Shown here piece after piece: positions 9,820-18,449 of a stretch of DNA of 38,924 bases. A program made the translations under genes and the position numbers. The notes beneath the pieces were generated by a model. The model was not told the origin of the DNA. It saw only the letters and a program-made list of their open reading frames with translations, and did not search any database. How positions within the stretch are numbered: the first letter of the stretch is position 1; the number at the start of each line of letters is the position of its first letter. This stretch comes from Nitrospira sp. (lineage in GTDB: Bacteria > Nitrospirota > Nitrospiria > Nitrospirales > Nitrospiraceae). The stretch covers positions 1 through 38,924 of the forward strand of contig JAJFBJ010000025.1 in the NCBI GenBank assembly GCA_020697375.1, in the 5' to 3' direction.

Positions 9820-11289
9820 CTATGGAACGATATGCCCAACTTGTCCTTCTAGCGCCATCTGCCTGCCGACACGGTTGGAGAGTACTTCAGCGGCCGGCGA
9901 GCGCTGGCCGGCCTTTCCCCCGAATCCACCTTTTTCCGAAAATCCCATCAGATAGAACTCGAAATCGTTCGGCTCCACGTAATAGTCGGTCGGCAAGGTC
10001 TGCGCCGTCATATCCAATGGCTTCACCAGATGCGGAGTTACAATGATGACCAGTTCTGTTTCGTTTTTCTGGAACGAGCTACTTCTGAAGAGTGCACCCA
10101 GAATGGGAATCTCACCAAGGAACGGGACCTTCTTCACTGACTCGCGGACATTGTCCCGCATCAGTCCGCCGATCGCGAAGCTTTGACCATCGGCTAGCTC
10201 AATTGTGGTCGCAGCCCGCCTTGTCGTAATCGCCGGCACGAGAAACCCTTGCAAGCGCAACGCATTCTGAAAATCCAGTTCCGAAACCTCCGGCGCGACA
10301 TTCAAACTGATGTGCTTGCTATTGATGATGTTGGGGGTAAACACCAAACCCACCCCGAATTTCTTGAACTGAACCGTCACCAATCCAAAGGCCTGAGGCA
10401 CTGGAATGGGAAACTCGCCGCCGGCGAGAAACGCCGCTTCCTGGCCGTTCAACGCCACAAGCGTAGGCTTCGCCAACACCTTAATGAGATTCTCTTCTTT
10501 CAACGCATCGACCAGCCCGGTCCAGGAAATGCTCCCGGTATCGAATCCGAATACCCCTTGTATCGCTGACGTGACAGCTGTCGTAACCGTAGCCGCCCCG
10601 CCGCCCACGCCTGGATTGGTGAAGTTTGTCAGGGTCGTCAATCCACCGAGAAGAGAAACTCCGAACTCATTGGGGCCGATCGCGCTGAAATTAACCCCAA
10701 GCCGTTTGATCAACTCACGATTCATTTCAGCCACGCGCACTTCAAGCATGACCTGCTGCACTCCTCCGACTTGCAAAGCATTGACGACCTTCTTCGGCGC
10801 GTAGGCTTCCGCGATACTGATCGCCCTGGTCAGGCTATTGGCGTTTGACGCCGTGCCGGAGAGGGTTATGTGGTCGTGGCTGGAGGTGACCAGAATCCCT
10901 TTTTCCTCCGGCAACGCTTTGTGCAGATTTTCTTTCAGGCGGCTTAAATCTGGTGCAATGACCACATCGTACATGCCCATCATATTGCCGCTCTCATTCC
11001 AGAGAGTCAGATTCGTCACCCCCGTCGCCTTGCCGGTCAGATAAATCTGGGTCGGAGACAGGACCACGGTATCGGCCACGTCCGGGTTCGCCAGGGACGC
11101 CCGTTTAATCGCCACCGGCAAGTCCAACACTTTCGACTTGCCCGAGGTCAATTCCAATTTCTGAATGTCACGCTGCTCAATCGCTTTGCCCGCCGGAGGG
11201 ACGGCTGTCGATTCCTCAGCGTAACTTGTCGGAGCGGCATAGATCCCTAGCAGCAATCCTACTGTCACGATCACGTCACGTTGTTTCAT
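9820..11289 (-). CDS. cpaC: CpaC/RcpA, outer-membrane secretin of the Flp pilus
   Basis: About 489 aa from the ATG at 11289, which has GGAGG 9 nt upstream. A signal peptide (VGLLLGIYAAPTSYA) is followed by the pilus-formation N-terminal domain (about 30-110), a BON-like segment (about 115-170) and a secretin domain with MLEVRVAEMNREL and VLAKPTLVALNGQEAAFLAGGEFPIP. It forms the outer-membrane channel for the pilus. The N-terminal 150 residues are closely duplicated in the next gene upstream. Confidence 0.93.
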   Translation of the reverse strand: MKQRDVIVTVGLLLGIYAAPTSYAEESTAVPPAGKAIEQRDIQKLELTSGKSKVLDLPVAIKRASLANPDVADTVVLSPTQIYLTGKATGVTNLTLWNESGNMMGMYDVVIAPDLSRLKENLHKALPEEKGILVTSSHDHITLSGTASNANSLTRAISIAEAYAPKKVVNALQVGGVQQVMLEVRVAEMNRELIKRLGVNFSAIGPNEFGVSLLGGLTTLTNFTNPGVGGGAATVTTAVTSAIQGVFGFDTGSISWTGLVDALKEENLIKVLAKPTLVALNGQEAAFLAGGEFPIPVPQAFGLVTVQFKKFGVGLVFTPNIINSKHISLNVAPEVSELDFQNALRLQGFLVPAITTRRAATTIELADGQSFAIGGLMRDNVRESVKKVPFLGEIPILGALFRSSSFQKNETELVIIVTPHLVKPLDMTAQTLPTDYYVEPNDFEFYLMGFSEKGGFGGKAGQRSPAAEVLSNRVGRQMALEGQVGHIVP

Positions 11290-11358
11290 CGACATATTCC
11301 TCCAGAGTCTTGGCAAACAATCTTCTCGCTGTCGGATACACACTGCGACTGTTTCACG

Positions 11359-11988
11359 TCAGAACTTCACAGAATTCACGGACGTGCCCTTAATCACTTC
11401 CACCGTCACCGTCTGCACATCCGGTGCGGGGCTTCCGATCGGTTCGGGATATACCTTGAGGAAGTTCAGGACTTTCTTCGGGGCATAGGCCTCCGCCACA
11501 GCCATCACCTGATTCAGCCGCGCCTCGCTCGACACCGTGCCCGAGACCGTCACATGATCGTTCGTGCCCTTAAGCCGGAGGTTCGTTTCGTCCGGAAGCA
11601 GTTCGCCGAGGTGCTGTTTCAACCGCGTGAGGTCGACCCCCACGTCCAGATCGAAAATCGCGAGCACTTGGTCGTCCTTTCCCCAGAGCGTCAGATTCGT
11701 CGAACCGTAGCCCTTGCCGGTTACATAGATCTGTTTCGGACTCAGCACGATGGCGTCAGCAATCAGCGGATCGGCCAGGGACGCGCGCTTGATCGCCACC
11801 GGCATATCCAGCACGGTTGATTTGCCAACGACAAGACTTACTTGTTGTGCCTCGCGGATCGTACTCAGGGGAAGGGCCATGCCCTCACCGGCCGCAACTG
11901 CGCCACCCGGCCCCAGCAAGATCCCACTGATCACAAGAACCATTGGCCACAAATCGCCGCTCCCAACTCGCTCATCCGCTGTCTTCAT
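11359..11988 (-). CDS. Secretin N-domain paralogue lacking the pore domain
   Basis: About 209 aa. The start is at 11988 or 11991 (GGAGG 7 or 4 nt upstream). After a signal peptide it repeats the CpaC N-terminal domain almost motif for motif (KSTVLDMPVAIKRASLADP, LSPKQIYVTGK, TNLTLWG) and the BON-like segment (VTVSGTVSSEARLNQ, VAEAYAPKKVLNFL). It stops where the secretin domain would begin and ends in VTVEVIKGTSVNSVKF, like the CpaB C-terminus. It is not a frameshifted secretin, since the downstream gene is complete. A periplasmic adaptor between CpaB and the secretin ring is plausible. Confidence 0.85.
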   Translation of the reverse strand: MKTADERVGSGDLWPMVLVISGILLGPGGAVAAGEGMALPLSTIREAQQVSLVVGKSTVLDMPVAIKRASLADPLIADAIVLSPKQIYVTGKGYGSTNLTLWGKDDQVLAIFDLDVGVDLTRLKQHLGELLPDETNLRLKGTNDHVTVSGTVSSEARLNQVMAVAEAYAPKKVLNFLKVYPEPIGSPAPDVQTVTVEVIKGTSVNSVKF

Positions 11989-12007
11989 CATCACACCTCC
12001 ATCACGC

Positions 12008-12835
12008 CTAGAACTTGTATTCCTTACGGACATCGCCTTTGATAACTTCGATCCGCACACTCCCATCGTCTTCGACCTTCGGTTTGAGCGATTGCTTCGG
12101 ACGGAATGAACTCAGTAGCGCTCCGACATTGGCCCCCTTCGTCAACACATGCTCTTTGTTCAAGGGATTTCTAAGCGCCAGTCTGAGCTTGCCTTGGTTG
12201 GAGGCTAGGGCCAGCTTCTCAGCCTCATCCACATCGACCTCGACCGTGATCACCTGCACCTGCTTAGGCTCTTCGTCCTTCCCCTTGCGTTCCATCTGCG
12301 TGCCGGCGGCCAGCACCTTCACATTCTCCAGAATAATTTTGGCAATCGAATTCCCTTGCTTCCCGCCAGGCGGTTCGATCGTAACCATGACATCTACGTG
12401 GTCCGCCGGCTTAATGAAGCCCGCCACTCCTATCACGTCGTCTACTTTCACCGACATCGCCCGCTTGTTGGGATCCGTGACGGCCGCCACCCCACCTGTC
12501 GCCCCGATTGGAGCCAGCTTCGACTCCAAGAGCAGTTCGTTTCGCTTGAGATCGACAAGGAGCACGCGATCCTTGGCGGCCTCTGCACTTGTAAAGTGCC
12601 CTTCCGGCACCGCGCCCGGCACGAATTCCATCAACTGCATCATTTCCGGCGTCAACTTGGTGCCCCAGGGAAGATCGGCATTGGATACCAACACCCGCAC
12701 GTTCTGGCTCACAGGAATCGGCGCCGCCATCAACCGGTTCTTTTCGTTCTGCAACCAGGTAAACACCAGCACGCTGGTCACCAACCCGAGCACCAACGCT
12801 ACGCCGAAAAAAGCCAAGGGCCGATACCGCTTCAT
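12008..12835 (-). CDS. cpaB: CpaB/RcpC, Flp pilus assembly periplasmic protein
   Basis: 275 aa. An N-terminal membrane anchor (residues 8-27), a SAF-like domain starting NVRVLVSNADLPWGTKLTPEMM, then an RcpC-type region with KRAMSVKVDDVIGVAGFIKPADHVDVMVT, and a C-terminus VRIEVIKGDVRKEYKF. In Tad systems it works with the secretin in the periplasm. GGAG lies 8 nt before the ATG. The tail motif is shared with the pore-less secretin paralogue 17 bp downstream. Confidence 0.92.
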   Translation of the reverse strand: MKRYRPLAFFGVALVLGLVTSVLVFTWLQNEKNRLMAAPIPVSQNVRVLVSNADLPWGTKLTPEMMQLMEFVPGAVPEGHFTSAEAAKDRVLLVDLKRNELLLESKLAPIGATGGVAAVTDPNKRAMSVKVDDVIGVAGFIKPADHVDVMVTIEPPGGKQGNSIAKIILENVKVLAAGTQMERKGKDEEPKQVQVITVEVDVDEAEKLALASNQGKLRLALRNPLNKEHVLTKGANVGALLSSFRPKQSLKPKVEDDGSVRIEVIKGDVRKEYKF

Positions 12836-12938
12836 TGCTTCGTCTCCTCTTCTGTCCTCAAACGCCGTCCCGCGTCTTGTTGCCTCGTCATCTGTCTCAA
12901 TGCCGCTTGCTCGAGTCTAGCGTAGCTCTGGCACACGC

Positions 12939-13460
12939 CTATCCACCGAAGGGGTGAAGCCCCAACTGAAAAAGGAGGGTGCCGCCGGCAACCGCGAATC
13001 CATACCGTAGCCGGAACGGGAGTTGTAACTCGCGAGCCCACTCGGATCCCCCTGTCAGAATGGCTCCCTGTGTGGCAAACACCAGCTTTCGCCCTGCGCC
13101 TAGAACGCCCCACTGGTAACACATCGCGCACAAGGCATAGGCGCCACCGACCATGATCGCAAGGAGTCCGGACAAGAGTGCGCCGGAGGGGCCAACTAAG
13201 GCGCCTACAGCAGCCATGAGTTTCACATCACCCGCCCCGATACTTCCGGACAGATACAGGATCAGGAAGAGTCCCAAACCGGCCCCGAGCCCCGTCAGCC
13301 CAAAGATCGCTCCTTGCAGACCACCGAACCACGCATACACGACAAGCGCAAAGCCCATGGCGGAGAAGGTCAACCAATTGGGGATTCGAGACGCGCGCAG
13401 GTCAGTCCACATTGCCGTCATGAGAACCGCTGCGAGTGCCCCAACCATAACCGTCTCCAT
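12939..13460 (-). CDS. cpaA: CpaA/TadV prepilin peptidase
   Basis: 173 aa, all membrane segments, with the A24 aspartate-protease motifs D near residue 21 (TDLRASRIPNWLT) and GAGDVKLM near residue 76. It cleaves Flp and TadE-like prepilins at the inner membrane. AGGAGG lies 8 nt before the ATG. The C-terminus is slightly longer than minimal CpaA proteins. It lies between flp and cpaB. Confidence 0.92.
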   Translation of the reverse strand: METVMVGALAAVLMTAMWTDLRASRIPNWLTFSAMGFALVVYAWFGGLQGAIFGLTGLGAGLGLFLILYLSGSIGAGDVKLMAAVGALVGPSGALLSGLLAIMVGGAYALCAMCYQWGVLGAGRKLVFATQGAILTGGSEWARELQLPFRLRYGFAVAGGTLLFQLGLHPFGG

Positions 13461-13602
13461 CGTAATGTCCTCCTGTAAGCACTACCCTTCTCGAATCTGA
13501 CACTGCCCGGATACCCTCCAAGCCATTCACCTCAAGGTACCGCAGACTCAATCCATCATCGGCTTCGCGCACGTCCCTTCCCCTCACGCCGCGAGACCCG
13601 AT

Positions 13603-13630
13603 GGTTGGCCCGATCAAGATCGGGCCAACC
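13603..13630 (-). terminator. Perfect hairpin between flp and cpaA
   Basis: A 13-bp perfect inverted repeat (13603-13615 with 13618-13630) with a 2-base centre lies 23 bp after the flp stop. There is no T-run on either strand, so full intrinsic termination is doubtful. It more likely stabilises the flp mRNA 3' end or partly attenuates the downstream operon, which would give more pilin than assembly proteins. Confidence 0.6.
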
Positions 13631-13652
13631 CCATTCTCATGCCATGGCTAAA

Positions 13653-13817
13653 TTAGCTAATGGCAGTGGTAGCGTTATTAATTGCGCCTTGAATTGCAGT
13701 GCCAAGACCTGTAACCGCGGTGGCCATTAACACAGTGATCAGCCCAACCAGCAAGGCATATTCCGCAGCCGAGGCACCTTCTTCTTCCTTCACAAATTGA
13801 CGAATCGCGTTCAACAT
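13653..13817 (-). CDS. flp: Flp major pilin
   Basis: 54-aa prepilin. It has a short charged leader (MLNAIRQFVKEEEG), then the Flp signature GASAAEYALLVGLITVL with cleavage after the Gly and Glu at position 5 of the mature helix, and a small hydrophobic-to-polar tail. The start is fixed by AAAGGA 7 nt before the ATG at 13817; the frame stays open upstream but that part has no pilin features. First gene of the minus-strand Tad operon. Confidence 0.93.
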   Translation of the reverse strand: MLNAIRQFVKEEEGASAAEYALLVGLITVLMATAVTGLGTAIQGAINNATTAIS

Positions 13818-13986
13818 GGTGACATCCTTTCTTTGTCTCGCATGAATGGTTATGGCTCTCAAACATCCTGCTAACTCTGCGTCGCCGACTCTTCCTCCGC
13901 GACTCACCACAGCAACCGGTAATTCCCTCACCTCCTTCACTCGATTGTCGCGTCCGATAGTGGTTTCCGCATTGCACACAGGAGAA

Positions 13987-14002
13987 TGCAAAGCGACGGC
14001 CA
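13987..14002 (-). promoter_or_regulatory. Candidate sigma-54 promoter for flp
   Basis: Minus strand reads TGGCCGTCGCTTTGCA, close to TGGCAC-N5-TTGCA with GG-N10-GC spacing. Predicted transcription start is near 13976, which leaves a leader of about 160 nt before flp. Confidence 0.4.
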
Positions 14003-14063
14003 GCAATACCATTTCACCAACTCCCTGTTTTCCTTCACAGATTGAATCGCCTCCCTTGCTCAC

Positions 14064-14081
14064 TGCGGCTACTACGCCGCA
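14064..14081. promoter_or_regulatory. Palindrome, candidate activator binding site
   Basis: TGCGGC TACTAC GCCGCA is a perfect 6-6-6 inverted repeat. It lies 62 bp upstream of the flp -24 box and 31 bp upstream of the TPR-side box. A dimeric Fis-type HTH could bind it. Confidence 0.35.
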
Positions 14082-14111
14082 AGGCGGCTCCTCAATCGCC
14101 GTCTCTATGTG

Positions 14112-14127
14112 TGGCGCGTGCGCCGCA
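14112..14127 (+). promoter_or_regulatory. Weak candidate sigma-54 promoter for the TPR gene
   Basis: TGGCGCGTGCGCCGCA keeps GG-N10-GC spacing but matches the -12 box poorly. GC-rich DNA gives such matches by chance. Confidence 0.2.
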
Positions 14128-14257
14128 CCTGGAAAGACAACGTCCGGATTGGCTAAGGAACCCACATGAAAAACTATCGTTTTATTTGACCAACAGGCAG
14201 GCTCAGGGCATGCTGAAACAACACCCCACCGGATAGGGAGCAAACAACGGGAAGAAA

Positions 14258-15265
14258 ATGATGATCAGTTGGCAGCTATCGAGATGGCAGCTTTACGCCG
14301 GGATGCTTCTTGGGCTTTGTGTCGCGTCCGGATGCGCGGGCTCTAAAGACCCCGCCACGCCGATGTTCGACATGGCGGACTATCGCAAAATGATGGACAC
14401 TCAGAAGGGATCACAAGGGAACCTCGAGGATACCACACTCCCAGCCCCTGAAATGACCGCAGAAGAGCACGAGCGCGCAGGAGATTTGGACGCACAGCGC
14501 CGCAACTTCCCGCTAGCGGGCGTCCACTACAGCAAAGCCTTGAAGACGGACCCAGCCCGTAACTCTGTCCGCCTCAAGCTCGGGCAGATTTTTCTACAGC
14601 AGGGGATGATTGAACCGGCGCTCACTCAGTTTCAAGAATTGCGAACTTGGGAACCCAATTCGTCACCAGCTTACCAGGGAATCGGACATGTCTACCTGCT
14701 GCAAGGCAAGTTGCGAGAGGCCGAAGAGGCGCTTACAAAGGCCGTCACACTCGACCCATCCAATTGGATCTCCCAAAACTTATTAGGTCTTGCCTATGAC
14801 CAAGGACAACGCCATGGAGATGCCATCACCGCATACAAAGCAGCGCTGGTGTTACACCCACGCGAACCAGGCATCTTGAACAATCTCGGCCTTGCCTATG
14901 CCTTGAGTGGGGATCATGAATCCGCGATTCAAGCCTATGAACAAGCTCTCTCAGCCGGCTCTGCTTCACCTAAACTGCATAATAACTTGGGTGTGGCTTA
15001 CGCATGGCGCCAGCGGTATGCCGATGCGCTAGACTCGTTCAAGAAAGCGACGGACGAGCCTCGCGCCTACAACAACCTAGGGGTGACCCTGCTGGGCATG
15101 GGACAGGTCAAGCACGCCGCCGTCTGTTTCGAAAAAGCGATCGAATTGAATCCGCAGTACTATGAAAAGGCCACGGAGAATCTTCGCCAAACCCGTCAAG
15201 TTCTTGGGAACTCTGCGAATGGGGCCTCAACAGCCAGCTCGGCTGAAGACGTGTCATGCCCATGA
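14258..15265 (+). CDS. TPR-repeat lipoprotein (TadD-like)
   Basis: 335 aa. A lipoprotein signal with lipobox VASGC near residue 26, a linker, then about six tetratricopeptide repeats from residue 70 to 310 (for example AGVHYSKALKTDPARN, AEEALTKAVTLDPSN, AIQAYEQALSAG, AAVCFEKAIELNPQY). TadD in Tad systems is a TPR lipoprotein, and this is the only candidate in the locus. It is transcribed away from flp and has GGGAAG before the ATG. Assignment as TadD rests on domain type and position. Confidence 0.8.
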   Translation: MMISWQLSRWQLYAGMLLGLCVASGCAGSKDPATPMFDMADYRKMMDTQKGSQGNLEDTTLPAPEMTAEEHERAGDLDAQRRNFPLAGVHYSKALKTDPARNSVRLKLGQIFLQQGMIEPALTQFQELRTWEPNSSPAYQGIGHVYLLQGKLREAEEALTKAVTLDPSNWISQNLLGLAYDQGQRHGDAITAYKAALVLHPREPGILNNLGLAYALSGDHESAIQAYEQALSAGSASPKLHNNLGVAYAWRQRYADALDSFKKATDEPRAYNNLGVTLLGMGQVKHAAVCFEKAIELNPQYYEKATENLRQTRQVLGNSANGASTASSAEDVSCP

Positions 15266-15268
15266 TTC

Positions 15269-15562
15269 TTAGTGCAGACTCACATGACTTTGCAGAAACC
15301 GCTGTAGATTCCACCGACGGTTCTGGTTCAGTCCATAGACGGTGACGCCCGCATGGCGCGCTGTCGCCCTCAGCCACCCCAACCTAACCAGATAGTCAAG
15401 AGAGCCACGAACAACCTCCGCATCGACCTCGATCCCTTCGCCTTTCAGCCACCAATTACCCACGCCTTCCGCCGTATCCTTCGCGTCGGGGTGGGAGCAG
15501 AGGTAGCCGAGAATCAGCCATGCTACGACATCATTGTCTTCAGAGAAGTCCCGCCTATTCAT
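15269..15562 (-). CDS. Small winged-helix-like hypothetical protein
   Basis: 97 aa. The sequence ILGYLCSHPDAKDTAEGVGNWWLKGEG, then EVVRGSLDYLVRLGWLRATA and VTVYGLNQNR, has the layout of a winged-helix fold: helices, a recognition helix and a beta wing. It belongs to a small conserved family of unknown function. It lies convergent to the TPR gene (3-bp gap) and 120 bp downstream of the sigma-54 activator on the same strand, so it may be co-transcribed with that regulator. Confidence 0.75.
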   Translation of the reverse strand: MNRRDFSEDNDVVAWLILGYLCSHPDAKDTAEGVGNWWLKGEGIEVDAEVVRGSLDYLVRLGWLRATARHAGVTVYGLNQNRRWNLQRFLQSHVSLH

Positions 15563-15684
15563 GGCCGAAACAGAGGAGCAACTTGAGTGCCGGCGCTCTG
15601 ACTCTCAAAAGTACGTGTTATTTAACGAATCGTGCGCTTCCGCTTGCCGCTCCTGCGGCTGGATCACCTCAGGATCAATGTCTC

Positions 15685-16695
15685 TTACGCTGCGGAAAAT
15701 ATCCGCCGATCCATCCCGTGCTTTTGTAATAGGCGTTGAAAGGCTCGCCGTTCCTTCTTTGCCGCACGAGCAGCCTTGGAGATGTTGCCGTGATGGGCGG
15801 ACAGTAACTCGCTGAGGTAGGCTCGCTCGAATTCGTCGATCACCTTTGTCTTCATAGCTTGGAAACTGGAGTCGTCGGATATCACTCCGCGAGACACGAG
15901 CGTCATGGTTGGTCCGGTCAGCTCCGGCCTTTCGGTCTCAGGCAGATCAATGTCATGCCCTTCAAGTGTCTCTCCCAATCCCATCGCGACAGCGCGCTGC
16001 AAGACACCTTGGAGCTCTCTCACGTTGCCGGGCCAGGCATGGCCCATCAGCTTGGCTTTGGCCGAATGCCCGATGGTGATGGTAGCTCTACAGAACTCCG
16101 TCGCGTAGACCTTCAGAAAATGGTTGGCAAGCAATAGGATGTCCTCTTTCCGATCACGCAGGGGAGGCAGCACTACGGACAAGATGTTCAATCGATAGAA
16201 CAGGTCTTCGCGAAATTGGCGAGTCTCGACCAAGTAGCGCAAGTCGGCGTTGGTTGCGGCAATGATCTTCACATCGACCGTTCGACTTTTGGTCGAGCCA
16301 AGCGGCCTAAACTCCTGATCTTGCAGCACACGCAACAACTTACTCTGGACCGCCATGGTGAGCGAGTTAATTTCGTCGAGAAACAGTGTTCCGCCGTCGG
16401 CTTCTTGCAACAGACCTGGCCTGTCGATCAATGCGCCCGTAAAGGCACCCTTGCTGTGGCCGAACAACTCGTTTTCGATTAAATGATCTGGAAGGGCTGC
16501 ACAGTTGACAGGGACAAACGGTTTCCCTCGTCGTTCACCCGTATAGTGGATTGCCCTCGCAAAAAGCTCTTTGCCGGTTCCCGTCTCTCCTGATATCAAG
16601 ACCGTGGATTTGGCCATGCTCAGCAGCGGGATCATCCCAGTCGTTTGAAGAAAACACCTGCTTGTTCCGATCAATGTTTTATCCCAACTGTGCAT
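15685..16695 (-). CDS. Sigma-54-dependent activator without a sensor domain
   Basis: 336 aa from the ATG at 16695, chosen for AGGAGG 6 nt upstream. It consists of an AAA+ domain with Walker A SGETGTGKE (about residue 32-40), the sigma-54 contact loop GAFTGA (about 84-89), GGTLFLDEIN, WPGNVREL and a C-terminal Fis-type HTH (NISKAARAAKKERRAFQRLL). No receiver, GAF or PAS domain precedes the ATPase. Such PspF-like activators are controlled by a partner protein or by synthesis. By position it may control the divergent flp and TPR genes. Confidence 0.88.
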   Translation of the reverse strand: MHSWDKTLIGTSRCFLQTTGMIPLLSMAKSTVLISGETGTGKELFARAIHYTGERRGKPFVPVNCAALPDHLIENELFGHSKGAFTGALIDRPGLLQEADGGTLFLDEINSLTMAVQSKLLRVLQDQEFRPLGSTKSRTVDVKIIAATNADLRYLVETRQFREDLFYRLNILSVVLPPLRDRKEDILLLANHFLKVYATEFCRATITIGHSAKAKLMGHAWPGNVRELQGVLQRAVAMGLGETLEGHDIDLPETERPELTGPTMTLVSRGVISDDSSFQAMKTKVIDEFERAYLSELLSAHHGNISKAARAAKKERRAFQRLLQKHGMDRRIFSAA

Positions 16696-16966
16696 CCGAT
16701 ACCTCCTGAGGTTTCTGTGACACTCACGGTTCGGGAGTGTTGGTCTGAAGACTAGCCGGGTAAACCTTGCCTCACGCGGCCATCTCGCCTCAGGATAGAA
16801 GCCCCATGTTGTTGTGACCATTCGTCACTCGTATGTCTCTCCTTGACCCGTTGGGGGGATTGTGAGGAGAGGCACGCTACAGGACACTTTCGGCACACAC
16901 TGCGTCGTCATACCGGAACTGGCCTCGCACACTAAAGATGCTTTAATGAGAGGATGTAGACGCTCC

Positions 16967-17968
16967 ATGACACTCTCCCCAAAACCAAGACTTTGGCGCA
17001 TCCTCCCCTTGGTGATCCTCTGCATAGCTGGATCGTTGTTGATGTTCTCCAAGACCGCGTCACCGACAAAACTGAGCGACGCACCCGACTCGCGCGTGAT
17101 TGCTACGGTGGGAAATCACGCGATTACACTACGCGAGGCTGAGCGCCGTATAGCACTACCGCTCTACAAGCTTGATCAGCAACGGTCGCAACTCCTCCTG
17201 CTTGCAGTGCAACAGCTCATCGATGCGGAGTTGTTACGCGATGAAGCGACGCGGACTGGAATGACTGTGGAGCAACTCGTGGGCACTCCTCCTTTTACAT
17301 TCAGGTCTGATTCGGCTTATCCTATAGACACTCACCTACCAATCTTCGATAATACGAAATCCCTCTCAGAGCGACGGCAGACCATGATTGTGGCTTTGCG
17401 GCGACAAACCACGATCCAGCTAGACCTTCCTCGAATCACCGAACCAGTACTTGCCGTCTCAACCGATGATGATCCTTCGACTGGCCCCACTGCTGCGCCG
17501 GTGACGATCGTCGAGTTTTCTGACTTTCAATGTCCGTTTTGCAAGCGGAGTGCGGGCGTGGTCAAGGAAGTACTTCGCGCATACGGAGAGAAGGTGAGAT
17601 TCGTGTATCGGGATTACCCCACGCCTAATCATATCCATGCTCAGCAGGCAGCGGAAGCAGCTCAATGCGCTGGGGCACAGGGAAAATTCTGGGTCTATCA
17701 TGACCTTCTTTTTGAGCACCAACAGACTGGATTGGGATGGGACTTCAACGGCCTTGCGCAACAGGCTTCAATGGATATGGCGGCATTCTCACATTGTCTC
17801 GATACACATGAGTACGCATCGGAAGTGGAGGCTGACTTGCGGGACGCACTGAATGTGGGGGTCACGAGTACGCCCACATTCTTTATCAACGGACGCCCGC
17901 TTATAGGCGCCAGATCTTTTGGGGATTTTAAACTGCTAATTGACGCCGCTCTTGCTGAAGGTAATTAA
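16967..17968 (+). CDS. Membrane-anchored DsbA-like thiol oxidoreductase with SurA-like N-region
   Basis: About 333 aa from the ATG at 16967; starts at 16946 or a GTG at 16862 are possible and none has an ideal ribosome site. An N-terminal signal anchor (LWRILPLVILCIAGSLLMF) is followed by a SurA/parvulin-type N-terminal segment (VIATVGNHAITLREAERRI, LLAVQQLIDAELL). The DsbA-like thioredoxin domain has the active site CPFC (about residue 188) and the cis-Pro loop TPTFF (about 301). It is expected to form or shuffle disulfides in the periplasm. It sits between the Tad locus and the PilY1 operon. Confidence 0.85.
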   Translation: MTLSPKPRLWRILPLVILCIAGSLLMFSKTASPTKLSDAPDSRVIATVGNHAITLREAERRIALPLYKLDQQRSQLLLLAVQQLIDAELLRDEATRTGMTVEQLVGTPPFTFRSDSAYPIDTHLPIFDNTKSLSERRQTMIVALRRQTTIQLDLPRITEPVLAVSTDDDPSTGPTAAPVTIVEFSDFQCPFCKRSAGVVKEVLRAYGEKVRFVYRDYPTPNHIHAQQAAEAAQCAGAQGKFWVYHDLLFEHQQTGLGWDFNGLAQQASMDMAAFSHCLDTHEYASEVEADLRDALNVGVTSTPTFFINGRPLIGARSFGDFKLLIDAALAEGN

Positions 17969-18449
17969 TACCGCTTTCGTAGCTCCAATTAACTGGCTTC
18001 AACATTAGATTGTGCAGCAACAATTGGCCAGTTTCAGAGCGCAGAACTGCACAATGAGTATTGCTTGTGTGGACGAGTAGCTTAGTGAGCTGCTGCCTTG
18101 CGTTATTCGAGTTTCCATAATGGCAGAGTCTGAAAGAAGCTGATTCTAGGGCGCTCAGTCAATGAGTCGTCCAAATGGAGGGGATGTTCGCTCCTATAGA
18201 CCTAGGAGACTGGACATCTTGGACATCTAACATGACCGCCCATTATTGTCGCTCGAATTAGGGAACTCTCCTTTGATCGCGATTGCTATGGGCGGCTTCA
18301 TCCCACTGCCTCCCCAGGTTCAGTTTCGGAGTCAGAGGACATGGGAGGATCTCTACGTGATGGTATGGGTGTATCCCCTGCGTGGTACCAAGATGAGTCG
18401 CCGCCATTATCAGCACTAGGGGAAAGGAAAAACGTTTGAAACGCCCCTT
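17969..18449. other. Intergenic region with interleaved inverted repeats
   Basis: No supported gene. CCAATT-AACTGG (17985-17996) is followed by AATTGG-CCAGTT (18022-18033) in interleaved order. ATTGTGCAG (18009-18017) is repeated inverted at 18047-18055. A 43-codon frame at 18288-18419 is not supported by codon pattern or a ribosome site. Confidence 0.4.

Larger units (their letters stand above)
13818..14257. promoter_or_regulatory. Divergent control region between flp and the TPR gene
   Basis: 440 bp with no gene of its own. It contains a sigma-54-like box toward flp (13987-14002), another toward the TPR gene (14112-14127), and the palindrome TGCGGC-N6-GCCGCA at 14064-14081 between them. 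A sigma-54 activator gene lies 1.4 kb away. The arrangement fits an enhancer serving two divergent promoters. Confidence 0.45.

Noticed and set aside
13653..14243. 196-aa version of the Flp pilin gene
   Set aside because: Upstream residues have no pilin or signal features. The ATG at 13817 has a proper ribosome site and gives the usual 54-aa pilin.
18288..18419. 43-codon frame in the intergenic region after the DsbA-like gene
   Set aside because: No ribosome site, no recognisable family, and an overlapping frame of similar length.
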